The position numbers were made by a program, and so were the translations under genes. Of a DNA stretch of 64,000 nucleotides, positions 26,135 to 33,419 are shown in pieces. A model generated the notes under the pieces. It worked only from the letters and a program-made list of their open reading frames with translations. It was not told the DNA's origin and searched no databases. The DNA comes from DASVXQ01 sp040414855 (GTDB lineage: Bacteria > Actinomycetota > CALGFH01), in NCBI GenBank assembly GCA_040414855.1, contig JBEDUQ010000189.1:1-64000 (forward strand), written 5' to 3'. How positions within the stretch are numbered: position 1 is the stretch's first letter; each line of letters starts with the position of its first letter.

Positions 26135-27436
26135 TCAGCAGCTCTGCTCGAGGACCAGGTCGGCGCGGGTCTGAAGCAGCTCCGAGTAGGTGTCGAGCAG
26201 CTTGCCGGCGGTCACGTCCCAGCCGTGGACCCCGGCGAAGCGCGCGGCGGCCTGGCTCATCGCCGCGAGCTTCCCCGGGTGCCGCAGCAGTGGCGCGATC
26301 GCCGCCGCCCACTCCCGCGGGTCGTGGGACACCAGCAGCCGACCGGTGGTGCCGTCGCCGACGGCGTGGTTGAGGCCGCCGACCCTGGCGGCGATCACCG
26401 GAGTGCCGCAGGCCTGCGCCTCCAGAGCCACCAGCCCGAACGACTCCGAGCGCGATGGCACCAGCAGCAGATCGGAGGCGTGATAGACGGTGGCGAGCGT
26501 CTCGTTCGGCCGGGCCGGCTCGAACCGCACCCGGTCCGCAACGCCCAGCTCCCGCGCCAGACGAGCAAGCCGGCGGGGCTCGTTCATGCCGTTGCCGGAG
26601 GGACCGCCGACCACCAGCAGCTCGACGTCCAGGTCGGGATAGTCGCGGGTCAGCACGGCCAGGGTCTTGACCGCGACGTCGGGCGCCTTGAGCGGCTGGA
26701 GCCGCCCGACGAAGGCAAGCACGTGGCGGCGCCGAACGCCCAGCTCCGCCCTGGCGGCGCGCCGGTCCCCGGGGTGGAAGCGCTCGCGGTCGACGCCGTG
26801 CGGGACCACCCTGACCTTGGACGGCGGCGCGCCGTACAGCTCGATGAGCTGCCTTGCCTCGGCGGGGGTCGCGGCGGTGAGGCAGTCGGCGGTCGCCACC
26901 ACCCGCTCCTCGCCGGCGAGCCTGGACGGCGGCTCGGGCTCCTCGCCCTCGGCGAGGCTGCCGTTCTTGACCCGGCCGAGGGTGTGGAAGGAGTGCACCA
27001 CCGGGCTGTCCCAGCGCTCGCGCGCCAGTCTGGCGACCCATCCCGAGACCCAGTAGTGGCTGTGCAGCAGGTCGTACGGGCCGTGGCGCTCACCGGCCCG
27101 CAGCAGCGAGCAGAGGAACGCGCACAGGTAGCGGGGGAGCGCCTGCTTGGGGATCGGCTCGAGCGGCCCGGCCGGCAGGTGAAGCACCCGGACTCCGGGC
27201 TCAACCTCGACCACGGGAGGGTCGTCAGGCGAGGTCGCGCGGGTGAAGAGGTCGGACTCGACACCCGCCCGCGCCAGCTCGCTCGCCAGCGCGCGGATGT
27301 GGACGTTCATCCCCCCGGAGTCGCCGACTCCAGGGATCGCCAGGGGTGAGGAATGGACGGACAGCACTGCGACACGGCGGACACCCTCGTACTCCGACTC
27401 GGATTCGGCCTCTCGAAGCTCGCCACTCGCCGGCAC
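26135..27436 (-). CDS. mshA: D-inositol-3-phosphate glycosyltransferase MshA
   Basis: A 433-residue GT4 glycosyltransferase that joins UDP-GlcNAc to inositol-3-phosphate, the first step of mycothiol synthesis. The diagnostic GVGDSGGMNVHIRALASELA near the N-terminus, LLHSHYWVSGWVARLARERW, and the donor-binding SRSESFGLVALEAQACGTPV match MshA closely. The GTG at 27434-27436 has GGGAG six bases upstream. The N-terminus carries a short acidic segment (EAESESEYEG). It is coupled to the PIG-L deacetylase gene. Confidence 0.92.
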   Translation of the reverse strand: MPASGELREAESESEYEGVRRVAVLSVHSSPLAIPGVGDSGGMNVHIRALASELARAGVESDLFTRATSPDDPPVVEVEPGVRVLHLPAGPLEPIPKQALPRYLCAFLCSLLRAGERHGPYDLLHSHYWVSGWVARLARERWDSPVVHSFHTLGRVKNGSLAEGEEPEPPSRLAGEERVVATADCLTAATPAEARQLIELYGAPPSKVRVVPHGVDRERFHPGDRRAARAELGVRRRHVLAFVGRLQPLKAPDVAVKTLAVLTRDYPDLDVELLVVGGPSGNGMNEPRRLARLARELGVADRVRFEPARPNETLATVYHASDLLLVPSRSESFGLVALEAQACGTPVIAARVGGLNHAVGDGTTGRLLVSHDPREWAAAIAPLLRHPGKLAAMSQAAARFAGVHGWDVTAGKLLDTYSELLQTRADLVLEQSC

Positions 27437-27760
27437 TCGGTTCTCCCTGGTCGGACCGGCTTCGCGGTTGCGGAGCCGGGATCTCGTCGCTGCTCAGCCG
27501 GATCATGCTATCGGGGGGCCGGGAGGACCGGCCAAGTCGCTTTCTGGTGATTGGCCCCGGTACACCCACCATACCGAGGCTTGGCCGGCAAGCGCCGGTC
27601 GCGCCCCGGGGCGTGGGCCCACCCGGCCGCGCATGCGCCGCGTGTGCGAAAACGCATGCTCCGCGCATGCGAAACGGCCGGCTCCCAGCATGGGAACCGG
27701 CCGCTCGTCGCGATGGGAAGACCCTGGTCTACCAGGGACCTCCCCTGGTCGTGCCCGGTG
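27437..27760. other. Non-coding spacer between mshA and the HbhA-like gene
   Basis: No convincing gene was found in these 324 bases. It holds the leader of mshA, several copies of GCATGC (27631, 27653, 27665 area; three within 45 bases) and a strong hairpin at 27675-27703. The GCATGC cluster has no assigned role. Confidence 0.6.
27675..27703 (-). terminator. Hairpin downstream of the HbhA-like gene
   Basis: The arms CGGCCGGCTCCCA (27675-27687) and TGGGAACCGGCCG (27691-27703) pair with one mismatch around a 3-base loop. It lies 58 bases beyond the stop of the HbhA-like gene. There is no long U run, so it would be an actinobacterial intrinsic terminator of the no-tail type. Confidence 0.6.
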
Positions 27761-28186
27761 TTACCGGTCCTCGCCCAGCTTGTCGGTGGCCGACTTCGCG
27801 GCCTTGGCGTCCTCGGCGGCGGCGCGCCGCACGGTGGTCGAGGCGCCCTTGGCCGCGCTCCGGGTGGAGCGCGCCTCGTTCCTCGCGCGCGTCCCGGCGG
27901 CCTTGGTGGAGTTCACGGCCACGCGGGTCGCGCGGCTGGCGCGCTGGGTCGAGCGAGAACCGCGGATCGAGCTGACCAGCGACTCGCCCCGCTCGACAAG
28001 GCTGCCGTAGGCCCGGGCCGCGCCCTCGGGGAACCGGCTGCGCAGCTTCTGCGCCTCGTCGGGCAGGCGGTTGCGCAGCTTCTGCGCCTCGTCGGGCAGG
28101 TGGCGAATGGTGGAGACGGCCAGGTCGGCGACGCCTGCGACGGCGTACAGCGCCTGCTTCGGGTCCCTGGACTCGATGGTTGCCAT
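27761..28186 (-). CDS. HbhA-like helical Lys/Arg/Ala-rich protein
   Basis: A 141-residue protein. The N-terminal third is amphipathic with a doubled LPDEAQKLR motif, encoded by a 32-bp tandem duplication at about 28026-28092. The C-terminal half is basic and Ala-rich (KAAGTRARNEARSTRSAAKG). This resembles the heparin-binding hemagglutinin family of mycobacteria. The preceding XRE regulator, 15 bases upstream, matches the order I recall for Rv0474-Rv0475 (hbhA). It may act in membrane or lipid organisation; that is inferred. No signal peptide is seen. Confidence 0.75.
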   Translation of the reverse strand: MATIESRDPKQALYAVAGVADLAVSTIRHLPDEAQKLRNRLPDEAQKLRSRFPEGAARAYGSLVERGESLVSSIRGSRSTQRASRATRVAVNSTKAAGTRARNEARSTRSAAKGASTTVRRAAAEDAKAAKSATDKLGEDR

Positions 28187-28201
28187 TGAGAACGGCTCCT
28201 C

Positions 28202-28624
28202 TCAGGTGGTGGGGTCGGCGGTTCCCGCCGCGCCACGAGCCCCGTCTGATTCAGGGTTCACCTCTGACGTGGCTCGAAACGACTCGTAGATCTCGATCAG
28301 GACTTGTTTTTGCCGTTCGGTGAGCCGCGGCTCGCGAAGGATCGCGGTGACCAGGTCGCCATCCTCTGACTCGGCATCGAGGATGCCCGCCCGCAGGTAC
28401 AGCGTCTCGGCGCTGATCCGCAGCGCCTTGGCGATGTCCTTGAGGATCTTGGCGGAGGGCTGGCGCAGCCCCCGCTCGATCTGCGACAGGTAGGGGTTGG
28501 ACACCCCCGCCTGGCTGGCCAGGTTGCGAAGGGAGAGCTCAGCCTGACGCCGCTGCTCGCGGATGTAGCGGCCGACGTCGCGAACCGCCCCGGTCGGGTC
28601 GAGCTGCTCGACTCCCCTGCGCAC
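28202..28624 (-). CDS. XRE-family transcriptional regulator, partner of the HbhA-like gene
   Basis: A 140-residue protein with an N-terminal helix-turn-helix (about 18-72: RYIREQRRQAELSLRNLASQ, then AGVSNPYLSQIERGLRQPSA). The C-terminal part ends in a disordered acidic tail. The GTG at 28622-28624 has GAGGAGG five bases upstream. It is the first gene of an operon with the HbhA-like protein. Direct repeats over the promoter suggest that it represses its own operon. Confidence 0.9.
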   Translation of the reverse strand: MRRGVEQLDPTGAVRDVGRYIREQRRQAELSLRNLASQAGVSNPYLSQIERGLRQPSAKILKDIAKALRISAETLYLRAGILDAESEDGDLVTAILREPRLTERQKQVLIEIYESFRATSEVNPESDGARGAAGTADPTT

Positions 28625-28672
28625 TCCGTCCTCCTCGAGGAACTCGCCGATGAACTCACCTGAACGCAGAGC

Positions 28673-28724
28673 ATCCTAACCGCTCTGTGCAACTTTTGCA
28701 AGCACTCTGCAAGCACAGCAAGCA
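28673..28724 (-). promoter_or_regulatory. Promoter and 11-bp direct-repeat operator of the XRE-HbhA operon
   Basis: On the minus strand TTGCAA (28701-28696) and TAGGAT (28678-28673) are spaced by 17 bases, a good housekeeping promoter. TGCAAGCA occurs at 28697-28704 and 28708-28715, with GCAAGCA at 28718-28724 and TGCAA at 28688-28692. The spacing is about 10-11 bases, so the repeats lie on one face of the helix and overlap the -35 element. This fits an autoregulatory XRE operator. Confidence 0.65.
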
Positions 28725-28763
28725 CCGAAGGAGCGGGAAACCCCCTCCCGCCGTGACCCCGAC

Positions 28764-29744
28764 CTACTCCGCGGGGGTCAGGTCGATGGTGGCGGGGCGG
28801 ACGGTGCCGACGGGCTCGCCACCGCCGAGGACCGGAGTGGTGGCGGCCTCGCGCATGGCCTCCAGCTCGCGGTCGTCGAGCCAGCGGAGGGCCTGGAGGG
28901 CGGCGACCAGGGCGGGACCTCGGGCGCGCGGGGCGCCGTCGAGGACCTTCACCGCGACGCCCTGGTTGGTGGCGAGGTTCACGGCGGCCGAGGCGCCCTC
29001 GGCGCCGGCCTTGCTGAGCACGCGCCCGCCGGTGACCTCCAGCAGCAGCGTGTCGAGCTTGCCGGTGCCCGAGATCATCACCGGGTGCCGAAGGACAGCC
29101 TCGACCAGGGCGGCCGCCGGACCGTCCCCCGCGGCGGCGCGCTGGCCGATGCGCGCGTACGCGGTGGCCAGCGCGGCCAGCGGCATCGCGTGGACCGGGA
29201 CGCCACAGCCGTCCACCCCGACGTGCTCGATGGCGGCGCCGGCGAAGTCGGCGACCGTGTCCGAGACCACCGCCTGGAGCGGGTGCTCCGGCTCGACATA
29301 GCGCTCGATCTCCCAGCCGCGGGATACCGCGCCGGCGAGCATGTAGGCGTGCTTGCCCGAGCAGTTGTGGTAGACGGGCGCCGGGCTCTCCACGGCTCGC
29401 CTGGCCTCGGCGTTCTCCGGGAGCGCGGCCGGGCAGCGCAGGGCGCTCTCGTCCAGCCCGGCGGCGGCCAGCACCTTGCGGACGGAGGCGACGTGCACCG
29501 GCTCGCCGGAGTGGGAGCCGGCCGCCCCGGCCAGGGCGACCTCGTCCAGCCCGAGCTGTTCGTCGACCCCGAGGCCGTGCACGGCGATCGCCTGGAGCAG
29601 CTTGGCGCAGGAGCGGAGATAGATGGTGAGCTGCGGATCGCCGAGGCTGGCGATCAGCGAGCCGTCGGCGTCGGCGACCGCGACGGCGCCGGGATGCTGG
29701 CTCTCCACGAACCCGGAACGCTCGACCTCAACGATGACCTGCAT
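28764..29744 (-). CDS. Asparaginase (COG4448, Rhizobium etli AnsA-like family)
   Basis: A 326-residue asparaginase of the family related to beta-lactamase/glutaminase folds and not to AnsB or plant-type enzymes. The Ser-x-x-Lys motif is in YLRSCAKLLQAIAV, where Cys replaces the usual second Ser. NCSGKHAYML and HVGVDGCGVPVHAMPL are the other family blocks. It would hydrolyse L-asparagine to aspartate and ammonia in the cytoplasm. It follows the HD-GYP gene by 36 bases. Confidence 0.85.
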   Translation of the reverse strand: MQVIVEVERSGFVESQHPGAVAVADADGSLIASLGDPQLTIYLRSCAKLLQAIAVHGLGVDEQLGLDEVALAGAAGSHSGEPVHVASVRKVLAAAGLDESALRCPAALPENAEARRAVESPAPVYHNCSGKHAYMLAGAVSRGWEIERYVEPEHPLQAVVSDTVADFAGAAIEHVGVDGCGVPVHAMPLAALATAYARIGQRAAAGDGPAAALVEAVLRHPVMISGTGKLDTLLLEVTGGRVLSKAGAEGASAAVNLATNQGVAVKVLDGAPRARGPALVAALQALRWLDDRELEAMREAATTPVLGGGEPVGTVRPATIDLTPAE

Positions 29745-29780
29745 GGGGTCCCGAGCGTATCGCCGGACGGCGCGCCTTCG

Positions 29781-30545
29781 CTACCGGGCCAGGATCCGCT
29801 CGCGCACGCGGCTGCCGTTGTCGCGGGCGTGGAGCGAGGCGTGCAGCGCATCGAGGCCGGCGATCGACAGGAAGGCGTCGACCATGTCGGGGTCGAACTG
29901 CGTGCCGCTGCCCGCCTGGATCTGCCCGACCGCCTGGTCAAACGGGAGCGCGGTCCGGTAGGGGCGGTCCGAGGTCATCGCGTCGAAGGCGTCGCAGACC
30001 GCGAAGATGCGCGCGCTGAGCGGGATCCGCTCGCCGGCCAGGCCAGCCGGGTAGCCGAGCCCGTCCCAGCGCTCGTGGTGCGAACGGATGACCTCGACCG
30101 CCGGGCCGAGCGACTTGATGCCCGCGACCATCTGCACCCCCATCTCGGGGTGCATGCGCATGATCAGCCACTCCTCCTCGGTGAGCGGGCCGGGCTTGTT
30201 GAGGATCGCCTCGGGCACCCCCACCTTGCCGACGTCGTGCAGCAGGAAGCCGTAGCGCAGGCAGGCGTCGTCGGCGAGGTCGGAGTCGACCACCTCGGCG
30301 AGCGCGGTCGCGTAGTCATGGGTCCGGTCCAGATGCGCGCGCGTGGTCGGGTCCTTGGCCTCGACCACGAAGGCGAGTGTCCTGACCATGTCGAGGTAGG
30401 AGTCCTCCAGCCGGCGAAGCGCCTCCTCGAGCTGTGCGCCCCTGGCCCGTTCAGCCTGGTAGAGCAGGTTCAGCTCCCTCGCGAAGACCAGGAGCTGGCG
30501 CTGGGCCGCTTCGAGCTCGGTCAGGTATCGGGTCGCTGGATCCAT
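29781..30545 (-). CDS. HD-GYP domain protein, probable c-di-GMP phosphodiesterase
   Basis: A 254-residue protein. Residues 10-50 are a predicted coiled coil and 55-235 an HD-GYP domain with H103-D104 in LLHDVGK, a second His cluster at 156-157 and the GYP motif at 164-166 (HHERWDGLGYP). HD-GYP enzymes hydrolyse c-di-GMP to GMP or pGpG. It begins eight bases after a single-domain response regulator, so the two probably form a two-component output pair. An RsiG-like c-di-GMP effector is encoded just upstream. Confidence 0.92.
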   Translation of the reverse strand: MDPATRYLTELEAAQRQLLVFARELNLLYQAERARGAQLEEALRRLEDSYLDMVRTLAFVVEAKDPTTRAHLDRTHDYATALAEVVDSDLADDACLRYGFLLHDVGKVGVPEAILNKPGPLTEEEWLIMRMHPEMGVQMVAGIKSLGPAVEVIRSHHERWDGLGYPAGLAGERIPLSARIFAVCDAFDAMTSDRPYRTALPFDQAVGQIQAGSGTQFDPDMVDAFLSIAGLDALHASLHARDNGSRVRERILAR

Positions 30546-30553
30546 GCTGGCAC

Positions 30554-30958
30554 CTATCTCCGGGTGAGCCGCTGGACGTGGTCGAGCAGGGCGAGCGGCG
30601 AGTACGGCTTGGCGAGGTAGGCGTCTGCCCCAGCGGCGTGGGCGGCGACGCGGTCGCCAGGCCGGTCGTGCTCGGAGATGATCACGATCTTGGTGGCGGT
30701 GAGCTCCGCGTCCGCACGGATCGCGCGGCAGGTCGCGATGCCGGTCATGCCGCCCGAGGTGGCGGGCAGGTCGAGGATCACCAGGTCGGGACGCTCGGCC
30801 CGGGCGAGCTCGACGGCGGCGGCCCCGTCGGTGGCCTCGAGCAGGCCGAATTCGCGGAGATCGAGCAGCGTGCAGAGGAGCCGGCGAGCGGCGTCGTCGT
30901 CATCGGCCACCAGCACCCGTCTGAGCGCCAAGCGCGTCCGCGCTAGCAGCTTGGTCAC
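30554..30958 (-). CDS. Single-domain response regulator (receiver)
   Basis: A 134-residue receiver domain with acid pocket D19-D22, phosphoacceptor D63 (LVILDLPATSGG) and K117 (YLAKPYSP); all key residues are present. It has no output domain and is coupled to the HD-GYP gene eight bases downstream, which may be its target. The GTG at 30956-30958 is preferred. A GTG at 31178-31180 overlapping the rsiG stop would add 74 Arg/Pro-rich residues that look non-coding, although the overlap itself is suggestive. No cognate kinase is adjacent. Confidence 0.85.
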   Translation of the reverse strand: MTKLLARTRLALRRVLVADDDDAARRLLCTLLDLREFGLLEATDGAAAVELARAERPDLVILDLPATSGGMTGIATCRAIRADAELTATKIVIISEHDRPGDRVAAHAAGADAYLAKPYSPLALLDHVQRLTRR

Positions 30959-31176
30959 CGCCCTGGCTGATGCCCCGCTGCGCGGCGGCCCCGTTGCCGC
31001 CGCCGCAGGGGCGCTCGATCGAACGCAACGGACGTGAGTCCGCAGAGTATCGATCGGAGCACCCTTCAAGGATCTTGAGATGTTCGAGCGGGTTGTGCGA
31101 TAGAGGCGGCGACACCCAGGCCGGTGGGCGGGCCCGTGTCCCGTCCATCCCGGCCGGCTCCTCCCGGTGATCGGGC

Positions 31177-31728
31177 TCACTCCAGCAGCTTGGCGACGCT
31201 CGCGGTTCCGTCCCGGTAGCGGCGGGCCAGTTCGCCGCGCAGCACGTCGACGACCCGGTGCACGGCCTGGCGGTTCGCTGACAACGCCGCCTCCTCACGG
31301 CTCAGGATCTCGACAGCCCTGGTGATCTCGGCGGTGTCCAGCTCGGGAAGGCGGGCGATGGTCTCGTCCGAGACCAGGCGCTCGATGCGCCGCCGGGGCC
31401 TCCGGTTGGGAAACGGCACCCGGATCCGGCGGACGGCGGTGAAGCTGCCCCGACCGGCGTCGCTCAGGATCAGGGGCAGGCCGGCGACCAGCTCGCCCAT
31501 GTCCTGCTCGGGCTCGCCGCCGCTGCGGCGGGCCAGCTCGGCCTTGAGGATGTCCAATCGCCCGTGGAGCATGCGGCGCAGGTAGGAGATGCCCTCCTCC
31601 TCGGCCTCCGCCTCACCGCGGCGGCTGCGCAGCTCCTCCAGCTCCAGACGACCGACGTCGGCGACGAAGACAGGGTCGAGGACCCGGTCGATCCGCCGCT
31701 TGCCGCCCCGAATCACCGAGACGCCCAT
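31177..31728 (-). CDS. rsiG: RsiG-like c-di-GMP-binding anti-sigma factor
   Basis: A 183-residue protein with two long helices in an N-terminal (about 25-65) and C-terminal (about 130-170) half. Each half carries a copy of the RsiG c-di-GMP signature E-x3-S-x2-R-x3-Q-x3-D with His in place of Gln: E44-S48-R51-H55-D59 and E146-S150-R153-H157-D161. In Streptomyces, RsiG bound to c-di-GMP holds the sporulation sigma factor WhiG. A WhiG-type sigma is encoded at 55.5 kb and an HD-GYP phosphodiesterase lies two genes downstream. The ATG at 31726-31728 follows a purine-rich GGGGGGAAG stretch. The family call rests on motif spacing in both halves. Confidence 0.8.
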   Translation of the reverse strand: MGVSVIRGGKRRIDRVLDPVFVADVGRLELEELRSRRGEAEAEEEGISYLRRMLHGRLDILKAELARRSGGEPEQDMGELVAGLPLILSDAGRGSFTAVRRIRVPFPNRRPRRRIERLVSDETIARLPELDTAEITRAVEILSREEAALSANRQAVHRVVDVLRGELARRYRDGTASVAKLLE

Positions 31729-31901
31729 CCTTGCTTCCCCCCTACAGACCGGAGGATCGCGTCGAGCGATCCCCCGAGCCCGGAATGTGTTGGACTGCCC
31801 TTCTCGAGTCCTGAGCGCCCCGCGTCGTTTGCGGGGCTCTCGAAGTTCCGGGAGTCCGAGCCGAACCTGCCCCGGACTGCTCAAGGCTGGCGAGCCGGAG
31901 C

Positions 31902-31907
31902 ATTGTA
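31902..31907 (-). promoter_or_regulatory. Candidate -10 element upstream of rsiG
   Basis: TACAAT on the minus strand (31907-31902) lies about 175 bases before the rsiG start and has no clear -35. It implies a long leader. The spacer 31729-31992 holds nothing else that I recognise. Confidence 0.3.
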
Positions 31908-31992
31908 ACCGCCAACTCGCCCGACTCCTACCGCCAGAACCAAAAAATGACGCCTCAATTCCCAGAAGCGTCCAGGCGGTTGGGAAAGGCGA

Positions 31993-33009
31993 TTAGGTGG
32001 ACGGGGATGCCTGCTCACGATTCGGCGCGTCCGCGTGAAACGGGAGTTCCATTACGGTCGCCCCGAGATCGCCCGCGCGCACCCTGTCTCCGGTCCCGGC
32101 CACGCCGCGAAGGTACGCCAGCGCGATGGTCCCGAGCCGCGGGTGCCGGACCACGCTGCGGACCTGACCGGCGCGACGGCCGTCCTCGGTGACCAGCTCC
32201 GTCCGGGGAGCGACGACGGCCCGCTCGGTGGGCTCGTCGAACCGGAGTCCCGCGAGTCGCCGCTGGACCTGCCCTCGGTTGTGCACCCTGGCGACCGACT
32301 CCTGGCCCGGGTAGCAGCCCTTGTCCATGTGGACGTAGGTGCCGAGCAGCCCGGCCTCCTCCGGCAGGACGTCGTCGGTCAGCTCGGCGCCCCACCGCGG
32401 CAGGCCCCGCTCGACCCTCGCCAGCTCCCACGCCTCCAGCGGCGCGAAGGCCACACCGGCGTTCTCCAGCGCGTCCGCCGCCACGGCGGCGGCACCCGCA
32501 CCGGCGCCGACGAGGTCCACTCCCAGCTCGGTCCGGTACACCACCAGCCCGTCGCCGAGCGTTGCCCGGCCGGGCGCGGCGGGGGCGGCGGGCAGGCCGG
32601 CGGCCTCCAGCACCCCGTCCACACCCTCCCCGATCAGGCTCAGGGCGGCGAGCGCGCCGCCGCCCGGCCGACCGTCGTCGAGGTCGCGGACCTTGACGTC
32701 GTAGCGGAACACGAAGCGCGCGAGCCGTTCGGCGAGCGCTCCGGCGGCCTCCAGCTCGGTGTCGAGTAGCGCGCCGCCCTCCAGCACCGCCATCCGGAAC
32801 GCGAACTCGATCTTGCCCTTGGGCGAGAGCAGCAGCGCCTGGGTGGCGTCGCCCGGCCTGAGGTCCTCGGTGTGCTGGGACGACACCGAGTGCAGGTATC
32901 GGAGCACGTCGGTGCCCTCCAGCAGGAGAACGCCGAGGTCCGGGCGGCGCACGGCCACGACGCCGGAGCGCCCGTCGCGGGCGGAGCTGGTCTCGCGGAT
33001 CGCGCTCAT
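31993..33009 (-). CDS. ygfZ: YgfZ/GcvT-domain folate-binding protein
   Basis: A 338-residue protein of the YgfZ family, related to the aminomethyltransferase GcvT. These proteins use tetrahydrofolate and support repair or assembly of Fe-S clusters in enzymes such as MiaB. The signature is YVHMDKGCYPGQESVARVHN, where K-G-C-Y-x-G-Q-E is diagnostic. The ATG at 33007-33009 is followed by the typical MSAIRETSSARDG leader and VLLLEGTDVLRYLHSVSSQ. A frame reaching 33186 adds 59 residues across an unusual non-coding element and is rejected. It diverges from a short ORF with a strong ribosome-binding site. Confidence 0.9.
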   Translation of the reverse strand: MSAIRETSSARDGRSGVVAVRRPDLGVLLLEGTDVLRYLHSVSSQHTEDLRPGDATQALLLSPKGKIEFAFRMAVLEGGALLDTELEAAGALAERLARFVFRYDVKVRDLDDGRPGGGALAALSLIGEGVDGVLEAAGLPAAPAAPGRATLGDGLVVYRTELGVDLVGAGAGAAAVAADALENAGVAFAPLEAWELARVERGLPRWGAELTDDVLPEEAGLLGTYVHMDKGCYPGQESVARVHNRGQVQRRLAGLRFDEPTERAVVAPRTELVTEDGRRAGQVRSVVRHPRLGTIALAYLRGVAGTGDRVRAGDLGATVMELPFHADAPNREQASPST

Positions 33010-33070
33010 CTCGTCATGGTAACTGCGTTGCGCACCCGGGCATTTGTGTGGCCTACTGACGGCACGCGAG

Positions 33071-33128
33071 AAAGGAGGTGGTCCAACTGCATAAACCGTT
33101 TGGGACCCGCGAGGTGACTGCCCGATAG
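33071..33128 (+). CDS. Candidate 13-codon leader ORF with near-perfect ribosome-binding site
   Basis: AAAGGAGGTGGTCC (33071-33084) matches the complement of the 16S rRNA 3' end at 13 of 14 positions, far better than other sites in the window. Two bases later CTG (33087-33089) opens a 13-codon frame, LHKPFGTREVTAR, ending at TAG 33126-33128. A GTG inside the site (33078) shares the frame. There is no ATG. The spacing of the site to CTG is short but usable. It may be a leader peptide or the ribosome-binding element of a regulatory RNA. Confidence 0.35.
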
Positions 33129-33187
33129 GGCGACCCGCTCCTGATCGCGGGACAGGGTACCGCCCGCGGAATCCACAGCAGATCACC

Positions 33188-33260
33188 GAACCCAGGGGGC
33201 CTCGGCCTGGTCCAACCGAGGCGGCGTTGCTCGTGTGCGCGCCGAACCCCCTGGGTTTTC
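33188..33260 (+). ncRNA. Compact three-way-junction RNA element, possible terminator or regulatory RNA
   Basis: P1 pairs AACCCAGGGGG (33189-33199) with CCCCCTGGGTT (33247-33257) over 11 bp. P2 is CCTCGG/CCGAGG (33200-33205/33216-33221) and P3 is CGGCG/CGCCG (33222-33226/33240-33244). The helices abut with only AA (33245-33246) unpaired at the junction. On the plus strand it ends in TTTTC, so it could terminate the transcript that carries the upstream leader ORF. The P2 loop repeats TGGTCCAAC, which also occurs in the ribosome-binding region at 33079-33087. Confidence 0.5.
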
Positions 33261-33292
33261 GCTTGCCCGAGATCTCGGGCTCCCGCTGTCGC

Positions 33293-33356
33293 GGAACGGT
33301 CCCGGCCCCCGAAGGGGAACGGCGGTCGCCCGCGGGGGGAACGGTCCCGGCCCCCG
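33293..33356. repeat. 19-bp direct repeat in the ygfZ-DUF2993 spacer
   Basis: An identical 19-base unit occurs at 33293-33311 and 33338-33356. The 410-base spacer 33010-33419 otherwise contains the leader ORF and the three-way junction described separately. The rest is G/C-rich with several short inverted repeats. Confidence 0.85.
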
Positions 33357-33419
33357 GGTCCCGGCCGTCCGCGGGCCGGACCGGTCGGGACCCGGTGCGC
33401 CGGCAACGTGGCAGGCGGC

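Noticed and set aside
30959..31180. N-terminal extension of the single-domain response regulator to a GTG overlapping the rsiG stop
   Set aside because: The 74 added residues are Arg/Pro/Ser-rich without homology, and the stretch has locally lower GC, as in spacers. The overlap is noted, but the receiver starts at 30958.
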